Positions 16,272 through 24,090 of a stretch of 43,349 bases of DNA are shown here, piece by piece (positions within the stretch are counted from its first letter, which is position 1; every line of letters starts with the position of its first letter). The DNA is from Treponema sp. UBA3862. GTDB taxonomy: Bacteria; Spirochaetota; Spirochaetia; Treponematales; Treponemataceae. Location of the stretch: contig DGGY01000002.1 in NCBI GenBank assembly GCA_002392405.1, positions 1 to 43,349 on the forward strand, in the 5' to 3' direction. The notes below the pieces were generated by a model, which did no database searches, had not been told where the DNA came from, and saw only the letters and a list, made by a program, of their open reading frames with translations. A program made the translations under genes and the position numbers.

Positions 16272-17042
16272 ATGAAAAAAAGCGTTGTTGCTTTAACTAG
16301 TCTTGCTCTTCTTTTTGGATTCTGTGCTCCTGTAGTTGCACAGCCAAGCAGCAGAGCAGTAGAAACTTTTATTGTTGATGATTTTGACAATAAGGGTGAA
16401 AAAAATGCGTATCAGGTAATGGCTGGTGCGGAGCAGTGGACCTGGAATATCCAGACAAGCCGTTTTATCAATAAAGACGGCGGTTTTCCAAAGATGGATT
16501 ATTTCCCTGGTCAGCCTAATTCGCTCAAAGCATTAAACAGAGATAAAGAATCTGAACCGAAAGTTCTTGGTGTAAAAACAAGTTATGCACGCAAAGGTGA
16601 AAACTGGTTTGAGGTTTATCCTGAAGTAGGCGGAAAAGCTTATGAAATTCCGTTCGTAGGAACATGTACTCAGATTGATTTCTGGGTATGGGGTGCAAAT
16701 TATCTCTATTATATTGACCTTCTTATCCGTGATGCGGACGGTCGTGTTCATACACTTCCTGCAGGAAACCTTGCATTTAACGGCTGGAGAAACCTTATCG
16801 TAACAGTTCCGGGTTCTATCCGCCAGCATTCAAGACTCCGCAGTGGTCCTGAATCAATGACATTTGTCGGATTCAGAGTACGCACTGATCCGGATGAATA
16901 TGTAGATGATTTTAATATCTTCTTTGACCAGCTTAAATATACAACAAATACTTTGAGTAATATCTTTGACGGATATGAACTTAAGGATGTTGATTTTGGT
17001 GATTCATCATCTTCTTCAGCATCTAATGGAGATGCAAAATAA
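16272..17042 (+). CDS. flaA: Flagellar filament outer layer protein FlaA (first copy)
   Basis: 256 residues from the ATG at 16272, which has AAGGAG 8 nt upstream; an in-frame ATG at 16215 has no such site and would put extra residues before the signal peptide. The signal peptide (KKSVVALTSLALLFGF) ends near APVVAQ. The mature part carries FlaA features: ETFIVDDFDN at the N-terminus, IDFWVWGANYLYYIDLLIRD, NGWRNLIVTVPGSIRQ, and DFNIFFDQLKYTTN. FlaA coats the FlaB core of spirochete periplasmic flagella and is exported by Sec, unlike FlaB. It ends in a Ser/Asp-rich tail and overlaps the second copy by one base (TAATG). Confidence 0.95.
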   Translation: MKKSVVALTSLALLFGFCAPVVAQPSSRAVETFIVDDFDNKGEKNAYQVMAGAEQWTWNIQTSRFINKDGGFPKMDYFPGQPNSLKALNRDKESEPKVLGVKTSYARKGENWFEVYPEVGGKAYEIPFVGTCTQIDFWVWGANYLYYIDLLIRDADGRVHTLPAGNLAFNGWRNLIVTVPGSIRQHSRLRSGPESMTFVGFRVRTDPDEYVDDFNIFFDQLKYTTNTLSNIFDGYELKDVDFGDSSSSSASNGDAK

Positions 17043-17755
17043 TGAAAAAGTTACTTACAGCAGTTTTAGCTCTGGCTGCAACAGGCCTTGTTTTTGCACA
17101 GACTTCAAGCCTCTCTGAACCTGATCCTACAGTAATTGGTGCAGATTCAGCAAAACAGGCACTTCGTGAAGTTTCTGTAGACAAATTTGAAATTGAAGGT
17201 TCATGGAACGCTTCTATTTCTCCTGACTTTGGTGTTATTACCTGCCGTCTTTTTGACGGTTCTCCTGCAATGAAAGAACCTGTAAAGGGTGAAGAAGATG
17301 CAGAAGATACAAAAGTTCTCGGTGTTAAGGTTGAATTCTTCCGCCGCGGAGTTAATTCTTTCTATATCCGTTCAGCACGTCCGATCCCGATCGAAGGTGT
17401 AACAAAGACTGTATCTGTATGGGTTGCAGGCCGCAACATGGATCATACAATGTACCTTCTTGTTCAGGATTATTTTGGAAATAACTTTGAGCTTTATCTT
17501 GGAAGCCTTGGTTTCTCAGGATGGAAAAAGCTTACAGTTGCTGTTCCTCCGACTCCGGATGGGGAACACGGAATCATCCAGCAGAGCGCTTATAATGGTG
17601 TAAAACCAGGCCTCCGCATTCTTGGTTTCAGAATTGACTGTAACCCGATGCTCGCACGCGGTCAGTACTATGTTTACTTCGATGCCCTCAACGCTGTAAC
17701 AGACCTTTACGATGTTGAAAACCGCGACGAAGATGACATCATGGATGACTGGTAG
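17042..17755 (+). CDS. flaA: Flagellar filament outer layer protein FlaA (second copy)
   Basis: 237 residues with a Sec signal peptide (KKLLTAVLALAATGLVFAQ). It shares the fold of its neighbour: VDKFEIEGSWNASI near the start, VLGVKVEFFRRGVNSFYI, VSVWVAGRNMDHTMYLLVQD, FSGWKKLTVAVPP and YYVYFDALNAVTDLYD. It differs enough from the first copy to be an old duplicate, so the two are probably distinct sheath subunits. Translationally coupled to the first copy and ended by a strong terminator 25 bp downstream. Confidence 0.94.
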   Translation: MKKLLTAVLALAATGLVFAQTSSLSEPDPTVIGADSAKQALREVSVDKFEIEGSWNASISPDFGVITCRLFDGSPAMKEPVKGEEDAEDTKVLGVKVEFFRRGVNSFYIRSARPIPIEGVTKTVSVWVAGRNMDHTMYLLVQDYFGNNFELYLGSLGFSGWKKLTVAVPPTPDGEHGIIQQSAYNGVKPGLRILGFRIDCNPMLARGQYYVYFDALNAVTDLYDVENRDEDDIMDDW

Positions 17756-17780
17756 TCTTAAACTCTTGTAAATATATAAA

Positions 17781-17808
17781 TCCGCTCTTTTTAAGGGCGG
17801 ATTTTTTT
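17781..17808 (+). terminator. Intrinsic terminator of the flaA operon
   Basis: TCCGCTCTT (17781-17789) pairs with AAGGGCGGA (17793-17801) with one G-U pair, followed by seven T. Confidence 0.9.
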
Positions 17809-17880
17809 ATTTTAAATAAAAAATGCGTGCAGTATGTGCGTATTGTTATTTGCGTCAGGGGGTGGAGTGGCCGTATGCGG

Positions 17881-17957
17881 GTGCGGAGCACCGGAGGCGT
17901 CTGGACGCCGCAGCCACGGAAGGCCCGGCCGCAGACTTTTTAGTCTGCGGAGACGCC
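17881..17957. repeat. GC-rich cluster of hairpins, possible dispersed palindromic element
   Basis: The stretch is far richer in GC than its surroundings and holds GTGC-GGA-GCAC (17881-17891), GGCGTC-TG-GACGCC (17896-17909) and CCGCAGACT-TTTT-AGTCTGCGG (17929-17950). GGCGTCT (17896-17902) can instead pair with AGACGCC (17951-17957), enclosing the whole block. The stop codon of the minus-strand gene lies in the loop of the third hairpin. It resembles intergenic palindromic repeats, but only one copy is in the window. Confidence 0.55.
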
Positions 17958-18704
17958 CTTTATTTTATAAATCCTGCTCCTGCCGTTTTTCTCGCCTGTG
18001 TATTCTATCAGGCCTGTTTTTTCTAAAAGCCAGATTAAAAGTCCGTACTGCTTTGCTGCGTCATTTTTATTCTTTTTTGTAAAATTAGAAGGCCAGCTGG
18101 AGTTTAAGAGTGCGGTTTTAAGCTCCGGCGGGGTGAAAAGCGGGGGAAGAGTGTCTGGAAGCAGGCTAAGATAGTCTTGTTTTGTCCTGAAAATCTTTTT
18201 TGAATTGATTGAATTAAGGATTTTGTCTTCTTTGATCCAGTCTTTTAAGTGACGGCGGGATTTATTTTTCAGCTGTGTCTTTTGTCCTGTCTTTTTTCTG
18301 ACTTCTGTTATTGAAACATTTATCAGTTCAAGTTCAAAGTTTTCATTTAATAGCCATGGATAAACTCCTGTGAGACCCCGGAGTACACTGAAGTAAGTTT
18401 CTTTTACGGGGCTTTTTGAAGTCTTTATAAGTGTTCCTTCCTCTGTCATTGTCCGGATGATTTTTTCTTCTATAACCGGATGAACGATTTTGATTTTTAT
18501 TTTGCTGTTTACTGCCCATTCAATTTTTGATTTTAGCGGGGAGACTGCTCCTGTCTGAATCTCTATTATTGTTCCTTCTTTTGTAATTATGTCGCAGATA
18601 AAGCCCCCTGATTTTTCTTCTGTTTTTCCGTCGTATTCGAGAGCGTAAATTGTTTTTAATTTTTTGTGCAGGGAGCTTTCGTTACAGGTGTTTATTACAG
18701 TCAT
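17940..18704 (-). CDS. Uncharacterised protein, candidate PD-(D/E)XK-like nuclease fold with C-terminal winged helix
   Basis: 254 residues; I do not recognise the family. Residues 33-52 (GGFICDIITKEGTIIEIQTG) give D38-x9-E48-x-Q50 on two predicted strands, like the PD-(D/E)XK arrangement with the Lys replaced by Gln, as in BglII (D84, E93, Q95). KIKIKIVHPVIEEKIIRT after it would be the next strand and helix. The region ~140-160 is basic (KNKSRRHLKDWIKEDK). The end (KQYGLLIWLLEKTGLIEYTGEKNG..RIYKIKG) looks like a winged helix. A DNA-binding or DNA-cleaving role is inference. The ATG at 18704 follows TCAGGTA; no strong ribosome site. Divergent from mraZ. Confidence 0.6.
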   Translation of the reverse strand: MTVINTCNESSLHKKLKTIYALEYDGKTEEKSGGFICDIITKEGTIIEIQTGAVSPLKSKIEWAVNSKIKIKIVHPVIEEKIIRTMTEEGTLIKTSKSPVKETYFSVLRGLTGVYPWLLNENFELELINVSITEVRKKTGQKTQLKNKSRRHLKDWIKEDKILNSINSKKIFRTKQDYLSLLPDTLPPLFTPPELKTALLNSSWPSNFTKKNKNDAAKQYGLLIWLLEKTGLIEYTGEKNGRSRIYKIKGVSAD

Positions 18705-18763
18705 TACCTGATTATTTTACAAAAAATTACGAAAAAATAAAGAAATATTATTATCGGGTTAAA

Positions 18764-18840
18764 AAGTGGTTGACTTTATGAATTTATTGGTTAAAATGTT
18801 AATTAAGTGGGAAAAAGTGGAGTAAAGTGGTAAAAAGTGG
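18764..18840 (+). promoter_or_regulatory. Promoter and MraZ-box ladder of the division cluster
   Basis: TTGACT (18770-18775), 16 nt, TAAAAT (18792-18797) form a good promoter. AAGTGG occurs at 18764, just before the -35, and then at 18805, 18815, 18825 and 18835, an exact 10-bp period. MraZ is known to bind short direct repeats ahead of mraZ, so this is very probably its own operator. The last box contains the GTG start codon of mraZ. Confidence 0.85.
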
Positions 18841-19292
18841 AACTACTGACCGGTGAGTACCGAAATACGCTTGATGAGAAGGGAAGAATTCTTTTTCCTT
18901 CAAAACTCAGAAATGAGCTTTTCGGTGATGCAGAAAAAAATGTTCTCATTGTTACACAGTCATTTGACCGCTGTTTATGGCTTTACACCCTTGATGAATG
19001 GAAATCTCTTTCTTCTAAAATCATGGAGAATGCTTCTCCCTTCAGTAAGCAGAGCCGCCTGGTTCTTCGAAGTTTGATTGCTCCTGCACAGGAAGTTGAA
19101 CTTGATAAGGCTGGTCGTCTTTCTATCCCGCAGAGCCTGCGTGAATATGCAGGATTATCCAAAGACTGTGTAATTTTAGGGATTAACCGTTACATGGAAC
19201 TCTGGGACGCTGATGAGTATGCGGCATATCTTAAGGAAAATGATGAAGATCTTAAGGATGCAGCTGAAACTCTCAGTAATATAAGTTTGTAA
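18837..19292 (+). CDS. mraZ: MraZ, transcriptional regulator of the division and cell wall cluster
   Basis: 151 residues with two AbrB-like SpoVT/MraZ repeats: GEYRNTLDEKGRILFPSKLRNEL and AQEVELDKAGRLSIPQSLREYAGL, each with the DxxGR/xPxxLR motif that contacts DNA. MraZ forms ring-like oligomers on direct repeats upstream of its own gene. The GTG at 18837 must be the start: an in-frame TAA lies six bases upstream. No strong Shine-Dalgarno is present (GTGG repeats only), so box occupation may also affect translation. First gene of a long operon, 29 bp before rsmH. Confidence 0.95.
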   Translation: MELLTGEYRNTLDEKGRILFPSKLRNELFGDAEKNVLIVTQSFDRCLWLYTLDEWKSLSSKIMENASPFSKQSRLVLRSLIAPAQEVELDKAGRLSIPQSLREYAGLSKDCVILGINRYMELWDADEYAAYLKENDEDLKDAAETLSNISL

Positions 19293-19321
19293 GCCGTAGT
19301 TTTTTTTACTGCGGGCGGGGA

Positions 19322-20320
19322 ATGAAGTTGGAAATTGTTCATACGCCGGTTCTTCTTAAAGAGACTCTGGAATATTTAAGTCCTGAAGGGGAGAATTATG
19401 GAAAGAACGTTTTGATGATTGACTCAACTTTGGGAGAAGGCGGACATTCATTTGCTTTTCTTTCGAAATTTCCTGAACTTCATATTACCGGACTTGATGC
19501 TGATAAAAATATTCAGGCGAGGGCCAGGGAGAGACTTGCTCCTTTTGGCAGCAGAATGAATTTTTTTAACGGCTGGTTCAATGATTTTTATGAGAATTAT
19601 GACATGGATGGTGAGAGACCGTCATTAATTCTTTTTGATCTGGGTATTAGTGTTTATCACTATGAAAAAAGCGGGAGGGGATTTTCTTTTCGTTACGATG
19701 AGCCGCTTGATATGAGGCTTAATGCTTCAGAGGGGGAAAGTGCGGCTGACATCGTAAATGAATGGAATGAGTCACAGCTTGCAAATATGATTTATTTGTA
19801 CAGTGACGAGAAAATGAGCCGTCGGATTGCAAGAGCGATTGTGGAAGCGCGTAAAGGTGGGAAAATTGCTTCCTCAAAAGCTTTGGCCGACATTATCTGG
19901 AATGCCGTGCCTGCTAATTACAGGTATGGTCAGATCCATCCGGCAACAAGAACTTTTCAGGCGCTCCGTATTGCCGTAAACAGTGAATTAAAAAGGCTGC
20001 CAAAGGCTCTGCATTGTGCTTTTAATGTTCTTAAAGACGGCGGAAAGATGGGAGTGATTACTTTTCACTCTCTTGAAGACCGGATTGTAAAAAATTATTT
20101 CAGAAATCTGGGCAAACAGTGCGTCTGTCCGCCTGAGCAGGCTGTGTGTGTCTGCGGTGGTAGCCCTTGTGCTGAGATTCTTACGCGTAAACCGGTTGAG
20201 CCGTCGGTTGAGGAGGTTAAAGTTAATTCTCCGAGCCGCAGTGCTAAATTAAGGGTTGTCCGTAAGTTAAGGGATGCTGGTGAAATGCATCTGAATGCTA
20301 TTGAAGGGGAGGCAATGTAA
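19322..20320 (+). CDS. rsmH: 16S rRNA (cytosine-1402-N4) methyltransferase
   Basis: 332 residues. SAM motif MIDSTLGEGGHSFAFL, then DLGISVYHYEKSGRGFSFRYDEPLDMR, TRTFQALRIAVNSEL, GGKMGVITFHSLEDRIVKNYF and PSRSAKLRVVRK are all RsmH (MraW) signatures. It adds the N4 methyl group of m4Cm1402 in the decoding centre. A cysteine cluster (CVCPPEQAVCVCGGSPC) before the C-terminus could bind a metal and is longer than the usual CxCP. GGGCGGGG precedes the ATG. The stop overlaps the next start by one base (TAATG). Confidence 0.97.
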   Translation: MKLEIVHTPVLLKETLEYLSPEGENYGKNVLMIDSTLGEGGHSFAFLSKFPELHITGLDADKNIQARARERLAPFGSRMNFFNGWFNDFYENYDMDGERPSLILFDLGISVYHYEKSGRGFSFRYDEPLDMRLNASEGESAADIVNEWNESQLANMIYLYSDEKMSRRIARAIVEARKGGKIASSKALADIIWNAVPANYRYGQIHPATRTFQALRIAVNSELKRLPKALHCAFNVLKDGGKMGVITFHSLEDRIVKNYFRNLGKQCVCPPEQAVCVCGGSPCAEILTRKPVEPSVEEVKVNSPSRSAKLRVVRKLRDAGEMHLNAIEGEAM

Positions 20321-20616
20321 TGAGTTACAAAAGCGGGATGAAAAATATAATCTGGGCTTATGTTGCTGCGGTGCTTATTCCTCTTTTTCTGGTTCTGCAG
20401 GCTGCACAGTCTTACAGATACAAAAAACTCAGGGCTGAAAACCGTGCCCTTGAAAATAAACAGGTTGAACTTGTTGAGCAGAACAGAAAACTGATTTCTG
20501 ATATCAGCCTTCTTTCCAGCTCGGATAGAATTGAAAAAATTGCTGAGGGTGACCTTGGAATGCATAAGGCCAGCACGGAAGATATTGTCCGTGTTGAGAT
20601 TAAAGGGGAGAAGTAA
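20320..20616 (+). CDS. ftsL: FtsL-like division protein
   Basis: 98 residues: short cytoplasmic N-terminus, one membrane helix (WAYVAAVLIPLFLVLQAA), then a coiled coil (YKKLRAENRALENKQVELVEQNRKLISDI) and a short end with RIEKIAEGDLGMHKA, as in FtsL and DivIC. These bitopic proteins bridge FtsQ to FtsW and FtsI in the divisome. Assigned by topology and its place between rsmH and murF; sequence identity in this family is low. GGGGAGG precedes the ATG. No ftsI/pbp gene lies between it and murF, unlike many bacteria. Confidence 0.82.
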   Translation: MSYKSGMKNIIWAYVAAVLIPLFLVLQAAQSYRYKKLRAENRALENKQVELVEQNRKLISDISLLSSSDRIEKIAEGDLGMHKASTEDIVRVEIKGEK

Positions 20617-20629
20617 AACGTAATTTAAA

Positions 20630-22090
20630 ATGTCTGATCTTGCTGCACTTAATAATTCACTTATGACTCTTGATGAACTTCTTCGTGCTGTTGACGGAAG
20701 TTTAATCGGAGAATCTTTTGACTGCACATCCTTCTCTTTTACAAATGTAGTTACTGACAGCCGCAATGTTACAGACAGGTCTCTTTTTGTCCCTTTAATC
20801 GGTGAATTTCAGGACGGACATAAATATATTCCTGGTGCCATTGAAAAAGGCGCTTCTGTTGTATTTGCTGCCCGCTCTTCTTTTGATGAAAATCCTGACG
20901 GGTATATTGAGCTGTGTAATAAACATCCAGACACAGCTTTTATTCTCGTTTTAAATACTCTGACTGCATTACAGAAGGCTGCAGAAGCTTATGTTGCAAA
21001 GTTCCCGGACCTGATTCGTGTGAGTGTAACAGGTTCCAGCGGAAAAACAACAACAAAAGAAATCTGCGCCTCTGTACTCGGCCAGAAATATAAGCTTGTC
21101 TGTAATAAAGGAAACTTAAACAGCGAGACAGGACTTCCTTTAAGCTGCTTTGAAATCCGTTCAGGCGACGAACTTGCCCTGCTTGAAATGGGAATGAACC
21201 GTGTAAACGAAATCGGTGAACTTGCTCAGACTTTTAAGCCGCAGTACGGTGTAATTACAAATATTGGTACTGCTCATATCGGAATGCTTGGAAGCCGTCA
21301 GAAAATTGCTGAAGAAAAGAAAAAGATTTTTAATTTCCTTGAGAAAGACGGTACTGCAGTAATTCCAGCTTCAGATGATTTTGCAGACTTCCTTGCTGAG
21401 GGTGTGAAAGGCCGTATCGTATATTACGGAAAAGATGTAAAAAATAACGGAATTGAATTTGTAAGTGATGACGGAATTGACGGTACTACTTTTAAAGTTG
21501 ACGGTGTAACTGTACATCTTTCAATTCCGGGTGTCTATAATTACCTTAATGCGCTTGCCGCTGTTGAACTTGGAAGGGCCTTAGGTCTTGATGCGGCCCA
21601 GATTAAAAAGGGAATTGAGGATGTTAAACCTTTAAGCGGCAGAAGTCACATTCTTAAGGGGAAATATACTGTTCTTGAAGACTGTTATAACGCAAATCCT
21701 GATTCAATGGAAAAAGCTGTTGAATTTGCAGGAAGCGTAAAAATAAGTGGAAAAAAGATTTTTGTTCTCGGGTCTATGCTTGAACTTGGCGAAGAATCGT
21801 GTGAAGCTCACAAAAAAGCCGGTCTTGAAGCTGTCAAAGGCGGAGCGGATATGATCGTTTTTGTGGGTAAGGAAATGCTTGCCGGTTATGAAGCTGCAAA
21901 AAACTGCGGACAGGGAACAGAAAATCTTCGCCTTGAATATTTTGAAAATCATTCAGATGAAGATATGAAAGCTGTATGTAAAGTGATAACTGACTTTGCT
22001 TTACCTGGGGATTTTATTCTTCTTAAGGCAAGTCACGGCATTGCTTTAGACAGACTTGTTCCTTTACTTAATGGTGGAGGAAAAGCATGA
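20630..22090 (+). CDS. murF: UDP-N-acetylmuramoyl-tripeptide--D-alanyl-D-alanine ligase
   Basis: 486 residues, three Mur-ligase domains. The P-loop is VTGSSGKTTTKE; the central domain has LALLEMGMNRVNEIGEL and GVITNIGTAHIGMLGS (catalytic His and Mg ligands); the C-terminal domain has VLEDCYNANPDSMEKAV and FVLGSMLELGEESCEAHKK. It adds D-Ala-D-Ala to the UDP-MurNAc tripeptide in the cytoplasm. No good ribosome site precedes the ATG at 20630. Overlaps ftsW by 4 nt. Confidence 0.96.
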   Translation: MSDLAALNNSLMTLDELLRAVDGSLIGESFDCTSFSFTNVVTDSRNVTDRSLFVPLIGEFQDGHKYIPGAIEKGASVVFAARSSFDENPDGYIELCNKHPDTAFILVLNTLTALQKAAEAYVAKFPDLIRVSVTGSSGKTTTKEICASVLGQKYKLVCNKGNLNSETGLPLSCFEIRSGDELALLEMGMNRVNEIGELAQTFKPQYGVITNIGTAHIGMLGSRQKIAEEKKKIFNFLEKDGTAVIPASDDFADFLAEGVKGRIVYYGKDVKNNGIEFVSDDGIDGTTFKVDGVTVHLSIPGVYNYLNALAAVELGRALGLDAAQIKKGIEDVKPLSGRSHILKGKYTVLEDCYNANPDSMEKAVEFAGSVKISGKKIFVLGSMLELGEESCEAHKKAGLEAVKGGADMIVFVGKEMLAGYEAAKNCGQGTENLRLEYFENHSDEDMKAVCKVITDFALPGDFILLKASHGIALDRLVPLLNGGGKA

Positions 22091-23250
22091 GCAGTTTTAA
22101 TTTTTTTGCTGAAAAGCCTTCATCTTCTTACAGAAAGAGTGACTCAGTTCTTATTATCCTGACATTTTTGCTGTGGGGAATCGGACTGGTAACTCTTTAT
22201 TTCTGTTCGATGAACTATGGACTTAAGTTTTTCGGAAATCCATTTTATTTTGTTCAGAGGCAGCTTATGAGTTCTTTTGTAGGACTTGTACTGATGCTTA
22301 TTCTGGCAGTTATGGATGTTGAAAAACTCAGAAAACTTCTTCCGGTTATTGTTTTTGTTTCGCTGATTTTATGCCTTATGACTTTTATTCCTGGAATTGG
22401 AGTTGAAAGAAACGGAGCACGCCGCTGGATTAAAATTCCTTATTTTTCTACCTTCCAGCCGTCAGAAGCAGTTAAATTTGCCATGGTTCTTTTTCTTGCA
22501 AATCTTTTTGACAAACAGGAAAAACTTCCTGAGGAAGAAAAATCAGTTCTTCCAGCATTTTTAGGACTGATTGTCTTTACTGTAGTGATTTTTGCCCAGC
22601 AGGATTTTAGTACAGGTCTTTTTGTATTTGTAATCGGATTGATGCTCTTTTTTATTACCGGAGCAAAATTAAGCTGGTTTATTCCTTTTGCAGGGCTTGG
22701 AATTCCTTCTGCTGCCCTTATGATTCTTTTAAAACCTTACCGCGTAAACCGCCTTGTAGGTTTTTTTGCGCAGGACAGTTACGGTCAGAGTTTTAACTGG
22801 CAGGTTAATGGTGCAAAAAGGGCAATAACAGACGGAGGTTTCTGGGGACAGGGAATCGGCAGCGGCCTTACCAAGCTTAACGGAGTTCCTGAAATTCAGT
22901 CAGACTATGTTTTTGCAGGCTGGGCTGAAGCAATGGGGCTTTTAGGTGTTGGACTTTATATCGGAATCCTTGCTGTGTTTACATATCGCGTTTATAAGAT
23001 CTGTATGACTACAGGAAACAGATTCGCTTCTATTGCAACTTTTGGCTTTGGGGCAGCTATTGTCTCTCAGTCGCTTTTAAATATTGCCGTTGTTGGAGGT
23101 GTTCTTCCTTCAACCGGTATTCCTCTGCCTTTTTTCAGTTCAGGCGGTTCATCAATCATTTTTACGCTTGCTATGTGTGGTTTTATGATTAATGCGTCGA
23201 AAATTGAGCAGACGGATGAAACAGAATTTTATGCCGGGGAGTTGGTTTAG
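22087..23250 (+). CDS. ftsW: FtsW, SEDS-family septal peptidoglycan polymerase
   Basis: 387 residues, about ten membrane helices. Family blocks are GVERNGARRWIKIPYFSTFQPSEAVKF, AQQDFSTGLFVF (the conserved catalytic Asp region), GFWGQGIGSGLTKLNGVPEIQSDYVFAGWAEAMG and the C-terminal GIPLPFFSSGGSSIIFTL. It polymerises glycan strands from lipid II together with a class B PBP. GGAGG precedes the ATG. mraY and murG are absent from this cluster. ftsQ follows with no gap. Confidence 0.96.
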   Translation: MSSFNFFAEKPSSSYRKSDSVLIILTFLLWGIGLVTLYFCSMNYGLKFFGNPFYFVQRQLMSSFVGLVLMLILAVMDVEKLRKLLPVIVFVSLILCLMTFIPGIGVERNGARRWIKIPYFSTFQPSEAVKFAMVLFLANLFDKQEKLPEEEKSVLPAFLGLIVFTVVIFAQQDFSTGLFVFVIGLMLFFITGAKLSWFIPFAGLGIPSAALMILLKPYRVNRLVGFFAQDSYGQSFNWQVNGAKRAITDGGFWGQGIGSGLTKLNGVPEIQSDYVFAGWAEAMGLLGVGLYIGILAVFTYRVYKICMTTGNRFASIATFGFGAAIVSQSLLNIAVVGGVLPSTGIPLPFFSSGGSSIIFTLAMCGFMINASKIEQTDETEFYAGELV

Positions 23251-24090
23251 ATGAGTGATATGGTTTTTTCTTCTTTTGAAGAATTTGAAGCAGATTCTAA
23301 AAGAAAAAGTGAAGTTAAAGGAAAAGCATTAAAAATTCTTTTTATCATTCTTTTTTCTCTTCTTATGATTGAAGGACTGGTTTATCTTTTTGCCATTCCC
23401 TGCATGAATAATGTTAAGGTGACTTTTAAAGGCCTTAAAAACTGTTCCCAGCAGGAAATCGTGAGTGCTCTCGGCGATCGTCTGGACAGAAATTATATGC
23501 ATTTCAGCAAAAGTGAAGTGCAGTCGATTGTTGCAAGCATTCCCGGGGTTGAAGACGTTAAAGTTGTAAGGCGTTTTCCTGACAGGGTTTGTATCAATAT
23601 AACTGAGCGTGAACCTGTTGCCGTTACTTTTATTAACAGCGGTGAGCGGACAGTACCTATTCAAATTGATAAAAATGGAGTATTATTTCCTGTAATGTCT
23701 TCAGAAATTCCTCTCGACGGTTCTGTACCGATTGTTTCTGGAATTCCTGTAGAAAACATTCCTGAAGGGATGAGGCTTCCATCAAAATATCATCTTCTGA
23801 TTGATCAGATTGCAGATATTCAGTCTGTAAACAGAAAATATTTTGCGGCAGTTTCAGAAATTCATGTTGTCCCGAGAGAATACGGAAATTTTGAACTTAT
23901 TTTGATTCCGGTTAAGGCTCATCTCAGGGTTCTTGCCGACCGTGTTCTTAACGAAGAAACCCTTCAGAAAATGATGGTAACTTTGGATGTTGTAAAGGGG
24001 CTTGATAAAGACGTCGACGTAATTGATTTGCGTTACGGCTCTGTTTCATACCACTTGCGTTCATCAAGGACAGGAGTATTCTTTGAATAA
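23251..24090 (+). CDS. ftsQ: FtsQ-like division protein with POTRA domain
   Basis: 279 residues. Cytoplasmic start (~25 residues), one membrane helix (ILFIILFSLLMIEGLVYLF), then a POTRA domain (NVKVTFKGLKNCSQQEIVSAL..MHFSKSEVQSIVASIPGVEDVKVVRRFPDRVCINITER) and the beta domain of FtsQ/DivIB (EPVAVTF). It links FtsL to the early divisome in the inner membrane. Its ATG follows the ftsW stop directly (GGGGAG site). The last 8 bases overlap the TTG start of ftsA. Confidence 0.92.
   Translation: MSDMVFSSFEEFEADSKRKSEVKGKALKILFIILFSLLMIEGLVYLFAIPCMNNVKVTFKGLKNCSQQEIVSALGDRLDRNYMHFSKSEVQSIVASIPGVEDVKVVRRFPDRVCINITEREPVAVTFINSGERTVPIQIDKNGVLFPVMSSEIPLDGSVPIVSGIPVENIPEGMRLPSKYHLLIDQIADIQSVNRKYFAAVSEIHVVPREYGNFELILIPVKAHLRVLADRVLNEETLQKMMVTLDVVKGLDKDVDVIDLRYGSVSYHLRSSRTGVFFE

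Noticed and set aside
24023..24082. Extended N-terminus of FtsA
   Set aside because: The extra residues come from the ftsQ coding end; AGGAG is placed for the TTG at 24083, where the actin fold begins.
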